From NCBI GenBank assembly GCA_964546145.1, contig CAZJIU010000004.1, positions 1 through 64,000 on the forward strand: a DNA stretch of 64,000 bases. The letters run 5' to 3'. A program made the position numbers and the translations under genes. Below are positions 60,371-64,000 of the stretch, in pieces (the first letter of the stretch is position 1; every line of letters begins with the position of its first letter). Source of the stretch: CAZAKO01 sp964546145. GTDB taxonomy: Bacteria > Fidelibacterota > UBA2242. Under the pieces are notes generated by a model. It had not been told where the DNA came from, did no database searches, and was given only the letters and a program-made list of their open reading frames with translations.

Positions 60371-62245
60371 ATGACCCAAAATGCTCCATCAACTCAAATT
60401 CAGGATAGAATAAAATGGCTGCGTAACCTGCTGATATTCTTTTTGTTCTTCCTTTATATATGGTTGAGGATTAATCCGCGGTTATATTTCCAGCAGCAGG
60501 AGCCGGTCTTTTTCGCAACAGCGAGTTTCTGGCGCGAATTTTTATCCTATCCGGGTGGCTTGACGGATTACCTGGCGGCTTTTTTGGCGCAGCTTTATTA
60601 TTTCCCCTGGCTTGGTGCACTCCTTATAACCTTGATAGCCTGGTTGGCGCTATGGTCATTTAACCGAATGATTCGTCTGGCAGCGGATAAACTCCAGAAA
60701 TCTCTACCCGATTCGGTCAACCTGTTGCAGTTCTTTTTCCTGATTTTGATTATTACCGTGCATAATAATTACGAACATACGCTGAATTTTACTCTGGGAT
60801 ACATGTTAGCTTTGCTGGTTGCCCTGCTATATCAGAAAGCCGCGCCGCAAAATGTCATTTACCGAATCCTGGTCTATCTGGGATTGGCTGTTGTTTTGTA
60901 TTATATTGCCGGTGGTTCATTGCTTTTATATGCAGTTCTCTGCCTGATTTTCGAGATATTCGTCAGCGGCGATTTTCTGGTTAGTGCCACGATCGTCGTT
61001 GGATCGCTGCTAATTCCCTATTTGTCATCTATGTTCATTTTTATGATTAATTTGCCGCAGGCGTTTATTTATCTTTTACCTTTTAATCAGATTTACCAGC
61101 CGGCAATTCTTCCCTACGCTTGGTACTTGTATCCGCCAATAGTATTATTGGGATTGGTACTGCGGCTGCGAATTATTCCGACAGAGGATCTTTTAATTTA
61201 TCAATTACCTTTAGTCGGGAGGTTTTTACAAAAATATTATCGGGGAATCAGCCGGTTAGTGACCGATGCCGTGATTCTGATCGGTTTAGGATATCTGATC
61301 GCTCATCTGACTTTTAATTCGACTTTTAAGGTTTTTTTAAATCTTGATTATCGTGCCGAGAACCGCGATTGGGAGCAGGTGATAAGAATTGCCAGGAAAC
61401 ATGGTTCCAGCAATGAGTTGACCACCTGTTTAGTGAATCGCGCATTAGCCCAGCAAGGGCAGCTGTTAAATGATCTGTTTTCCTATCCTCAGTACTATGG
61501 AGTTAACGGTTTGTTTATGTCGCGCGATTTACGGAATGCCTTTCCGATTATCCGTAGTGATATCATGTTTGATTTGGGGCATATCAATGAAGCGGAACAT
61601 TGGGTGCAGGAGGCAATCTCACTAAAAGGCATGCGGCCCCGCAACTTGAAGCGGCTGGCGCTGATCTGCCTGTTGAAGGGGGAAAAGAATTCCTGTCGTA
61701 AGTGTCTCGATATTCTGCATGAGTCGCCTCTGTTCAGGAAGTGGAGCAATCACTATTATGCCTATTTGGATAATGATTCGCTGCTTGTTAATGATCGGGA
61801 ATTAGCCGCGATTAAAGCGAAAATGGCAAAATCCGATTTTATAGCCAATATCTCTTCACCAGAACTGGATTTGGAAAATTTGCTTAACCAGAATCCGGAT
61901 AATCGGCTGGCTTTTGAATATCTGGGAGCGAGTTATTTGCTTGGGAGTAACCTGCTCAAATTCATCGAATATTTTCCCAAATATTATAAAACCAGTTACT
62001 ATGGTATCCCCAGACATTACACTGAGGCTATGCTGGTATATATGACCGAATCAAAGGAAGGTTCACTGCCGCTATTGGGCAGTCTGGTAACCATGCAGGC
62101 AGCCGTCAAACGATTTAAGGATTTCAAACAAATACTAGCCGACTATAAAGGGAATAAACACTATGCCCAGAATCAGCTCCAGCGTGATTACGGCGATACC
62201 TATTGGTATTATGTCCTTTATCTCATGAGGTCATCCAATGAGTAA
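60371..62245 (+). CDS. DUF6057-like polytopic membrane protein
   Basis: A 624-residue protein from ATG 60371 (a TTG at 60338 would add 11 residues; neither has a clear ribosome site). The N-terminal half has about nine or ten membrane segments, beginning LRNLLIFFLFFLYIWLRINP, with the segment FWREFLSYPGGLTDYLAAFL and YYFPWLGALLITLIAWLALW that I associate with the DUF6057 family of FCB bacteria. The C-terminal half (about 330-620) is soluble and helical with TPR-like pairs (INEAEHWVQEAISLKG; LICLLKGEKNSCRKCLDIL). Function is unknown. The stop overlaps the start of the next gene by 8 bp, so the two are coupled. Confidence 0.7.
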   Translation: MTQNAPSTQIQDRIKWLRNLLIFFLFFLYIWLRINPRLYFQQQEPVFFATASFWREFLSYPGGLTDYLAAFLAQLYYFPWLGALLITLIAWLALWSFNRMIRLAADKLQKSLPDSVNLLQFFFLILIITVHNNYEHTLNFTLGYMLALLVALLYQKAAPQNVIYRILVYLGLAVVLYYIAGGSLLLYAVLCLIFEIFVSGDFLVSATIVVGSLLIPYLSSMFIFMINLPQAFIYLLPFNQIYQPAILPYAWYLYPPIVLLGLVLRLRIIPTEDLLIYQLPLVGRFLQKYYRGISRLVTDAVILIGLGYLIAHLTFNSTFKVFLNLDYRAENRDWEQVIRIARKHGSSNELTTCLVNRALAQQGQLLNDLFSYPQYYGVNGLFMSRDLRNAFPIIRSDIMFDLGHINEAEHWVQEAISLKGMRPRNLKRLALICLLKGEKNSCRKCLDILHESPLFRKWSNHYYAYLDNDSLLVNDRELAAIKAKMAKSDFIANISSPELDLENLLNQNPDNRLAFEYLGASYLLGSNLLKFIEYFPKYYKTSYYGIPRHYTEAMLVYMTESKEGSLPLLGSLVTMQAAVKRFKDFKQILADYKGNKHYAQNQLQRDYGDTYWYYVLYLMRSSNE

Positions 62246-63821
62246 TAGATTTTCATTAAAGAGTATTTTTCTGATTTTTATCTTTTTCCTGTTGATAATT
62301 GGAATCAGTTTCTGCGGAAAAGCGCCTCTTGGCGATGCTGAAGTATTGCCGGATTTATCGCATCTCAGCCCGGATTATGTTGGGGTGGTCATTCCACCGA
62401 ATATCGCTCCCATGAATTTTGTAATCCAGGAGCCAGCGGAGCAGTATTACGTAAAGATTTCTTCCGCAAAGGGCAAGGCAATTATCCTTAGCGATGATAG
62501 TCCCAAGGTTATTATTCCCGCACGAGCCTGGAAGCGTTTATTAAAAGCCAATCGAGGAAATGAACTGCGGATTGACATCGCAATTCAGGACCAAGCCGGT
62601 AACTGGAGCCGCTTTCCGACAATCATTAATCCAATAGCTGAAGAAGAGATAGACAGCTACCTGGCCTACCGGCTGATCACGCCGGCTTATAACAACTGGC
62701 GCATTATGGGTATTTATCAGCGCAATCTCGAAACCTTTCGAGAGCGACCGTTCCTCTTGAACCGGGTAACCGAGAACAATTGTATGAATTGCCACAACTT
62801 TTGCGGCAATGATCCGGATAATATGATTTTTCATATGCGCGGTGGGAGAGCTTCCGGGATGATGCTCTTGCATGACGGAAAGTTGGCCAAAGTAAATACC
62901 GCCACTGATTTTAACAAAGCCGGTGCTTATCCTTCCTGGCATCCGAATAAAAATCTGCTGGCTCTTTCAGTGAATTCTTTGATTTTATTTTTCCATGCGG
63001 TCGGTGAATCACGCGATGTATTGGATATGGGATCAGACATAGTTATTTATAATATCTCAAAAAACATGATCACCACTTCACCGAAAATAGCTGATAAAGA
63101 ATATATGGAGACCTTTCCCTGCTGGTCTCCGGAAGGGGATTATCTCTATTTTTGCCGCACCAATCCGCTTGATGAGTATATGCTGGAAGACAAGAGTGAT
63201 CTAAAATGGGATCAGATTCGCTACAATTTGATGCGAGTTTCCTATGACGCGGCAAGTGACACCTGGGGCGAGGTCGAGTTGCTCGTACCGGCAGCGACAG
63301 CCAAGAAAAGTGCCACGATGCCAAGGGTATCACCGGATGGTAAATACCTGCTCTTCTGCCTCTCTGATTACAGCAACTTTCCGATATATTTAAGTAGTGC
63401 CGATCTTTATCTCATGAATTTGTCCAACCGGAAATTTACCCGCCTTCCGGTTAACAGCGAGCTAGAGGAAACATTTCACTCGTGGTCGTCTAACAGCCGC
63501 TGGTTTGTATTCAGCAGCAAACGGGGTGACGGCATGTGTGCACGACCCTATTTCAGCTATCTTGATTCTCTTGGAAACGCTCACAAGCCGTTTGTCTTAC
63601 CGCAAAAAGATCCCGAATTCTATCAAACTTACCTGATGACTTATAATGTTCCGGAAATGATGATAAAACCTTTTCCGGTTAACTGGCGGGAGGTCACCAA
63701 AGCCGCATTTGATAGTAAGAAATTAGTCAAAGCTCAACTCGATCCAAAAGTTAAGAGCCAGATTGCCGCCAAGCCTAAGGAGGCAAAACCTGAGGAAAAG
63801 TGGCATCCGGCTCCGCAATAG
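62238..63821 (+). CDS. PD40 beta-propeller protein with a single c-type heme motif
   Basis: A 527-residue exported protein. The N-terminal hydrophobic segment (about 9-26) ends SFCGK; the Cys could be lipidated, although Phe at -1 is unusual. A beta domain follows (about 45-150), then one CxxCH heme-c site NNCMNCHNFCG (about 182-186). Residues about 230-490 form a TolB/PD40-type propeller with repeats AYPSWHPNKNLLALSVN, ETFPCWSPEGDYLYFCR, TMPRVSPDGKYLLFCLS and TFHSWSSNSRWFVFSS. The C-terminus is Lys/Pro-rich. A heme-bearing propeller outside the inner membrane suggests electron transfer or redox sensing; the substrate is unknown. It is translationally coupled to the DUF6057-like gene. Confidence 0.82.
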   Translation: MSNRFSLKSIFLIFIFFLLIIGISFCGKAPLGDAEVLPDLSHLSPDYVGVVIPPNIAPMNFVIQEPAEQYYVKISSAKGKAIILSDDSPKVIIPARAWKRLLKANRGNELRIDIAIQDQAGNWSRFPTIINPIAEEEIDSYLAYRLITPAYNNWRIMGIYQRNLETFRERPFLLNRVTENNCMNCHNFCGNDPDNMIFHMRGGRASGMMLLHDGKLAKVNTATDFNKAGAYPSWHPNKNLLALSVNSLILFFHAVGESRDVLDMGSDIVIYNISKNMITTSPKIADKEYMETFPCWSPEGDYLYFCRTNPLDEYMLEDKSDLKWDQIRYNLMRVSYDAASDTWGEVELLVPAATAKKSATMPRVSPDGKYLLFCLSDYSNFPIYLSSADLYLMNLSNRKFTRLPVNSELEETFHSWSSNSRWFVFSSKRGDGMCARPYFSYLDSLGNAHKPFVLPQKDPEFYQTYLMTYNVPEMMIKPFPVNWREVTKAAFDSKKLVKAQLDPKVKSQIAAKPKEAKPEEKWHPAPQ

Positions 63822-63883
63822 AATAAATCATTAGTGCAATAAAAATCAGTTCTGAAAGATGACGATTGGAAAAAGGATGCTGA

Positions 63884-64000
63884 ATGGGAAAACGAGCGAT
63901 TTACGGGAGTGATTCTTTTACTATAAAAGAGACGATGATTGGCGATCATCAGGTTTACCTAACAGCCTCAGTGACCGGCAAGGATGCCGATCCGCAAAAA
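63884..64000 (+). CDS. Start of an unidentified gene (truncated by window end)
   Basis: An ATG at 63884 with AGGA about 8 nt upstream opens a frame that runs to the window edge, giving 39 residues starting MGKRAIYGSDSFTIKETMIG. No signal peptide or known motif is visible. It lies 62 bp after the PD40-heme gene on the same strand, so it may belong to the same operon. Confidence 0.5.
   Translation, partial: MGKRAIYGSDSFTIKETMIGDHQVYLTASVTGKDADPQK

Noticed and set aside
1..64000. CRISPR arrays, tRNA or rRNA genes, insertion sequences
   Set aside because: No regularly spaced repeats, no cloverleaf or rRNA-like segments and no transposase frames were seen by eye on either strand.

Overview
The window is dominated by one very large motility locus (positions 1-44441, almost all on the minus strand) followed by an accessory region on the plus strand (44862-64000). 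The organism looks like a deep-branching member of the Fibrobacteres-Chlorobi-Bacteroidetes (FCB) assemblage, for example a Calditrichota/KSB1/Marinimicrobia-like lineage. Reasons: a SusC-type TonB receptor with an N-terminal carboxypeptidase-regulatory-like domain, a PorV/PorQ-like barrel, a secreted protein ending in an NPF-type Por-tail/FlgD-Ig-like domain, and a DUF6057-like membrane protein. Most genes have good Shine-Dalgarno sequences (AGGAGG, GGAG) and one promoter is a textbook TTGACA-17-TAGAAT, which argues against Bacteroidota proper. The phylum is an inference; no rRNA or marker gene is present.

Flagellar region, in transcription order from right to left: HDOD protein, cheA, cheY, a small CxCG protein, FapA (DUF342), a REC-GAF protein, a REC protein and an NtrC/FlrC-type sigma-54 activator (44441-36255); then flgB, flgC, orphan, fliE, fliF, fliG, fliH, fliI, fliJ, a MotE/YlxF-like protein, fliK, flgD, a TIGR02530-type protein, flgE (35711-23419); motA, motB, a possible 49-codon ORF, fliL, fliM, fliN, fliO, fliP, fliQ, fliR, flhB, flhA, flhF, flhG, a small membrane protein, fliA, and three less familiar genes (23277-8640). 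One plus-strand gene with four SH3b domains (6932-8602) interrupts the series. Then flgF, flgG, flgA, flgH, flgI, flgJ, flgN, flgK and a partial flgL (6663-1), headed by a near-perfect sigma-54 promoter at 6698-6713. With the sigma-54 activator and FliA encoded nearby this suggests a sigma-54 then sigma-28 hierarchy. Flagellin, fliD, fliS, cheW, cheB, cheR and chemoreceptors are absent from the window.

Accessory region: a four-PAS hybrid histidine kinase (44862-47564); a LacI-regulator gene preceded by a sigma-70 promoter whose start site is covered by a 10-bp inverted-repeat operator, heading a probable operon of TonB receptor, secreted NPF-tail protein, lipoprotein, PorV-like barrel and IPT/TIG lipoprotein (48064-57570); and an envelope gene set of SGNH hydrolase-TPR protein, DUF6057-like membrane protein and a PD40 beta-propeller protein with one c-type heme motif (58063-63821), followed by the start of another gene.

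Three 100-N gaps are present. Two (27477-27576 and 57907-58006) are flanked by identical 55-bp sequences and are almost certainly assembly artefacts; collapsing the first restores one 616-residue FliK reading frame. The third (10500-10599) has no such overlap and removes the end of fliA and the start of the next gene.
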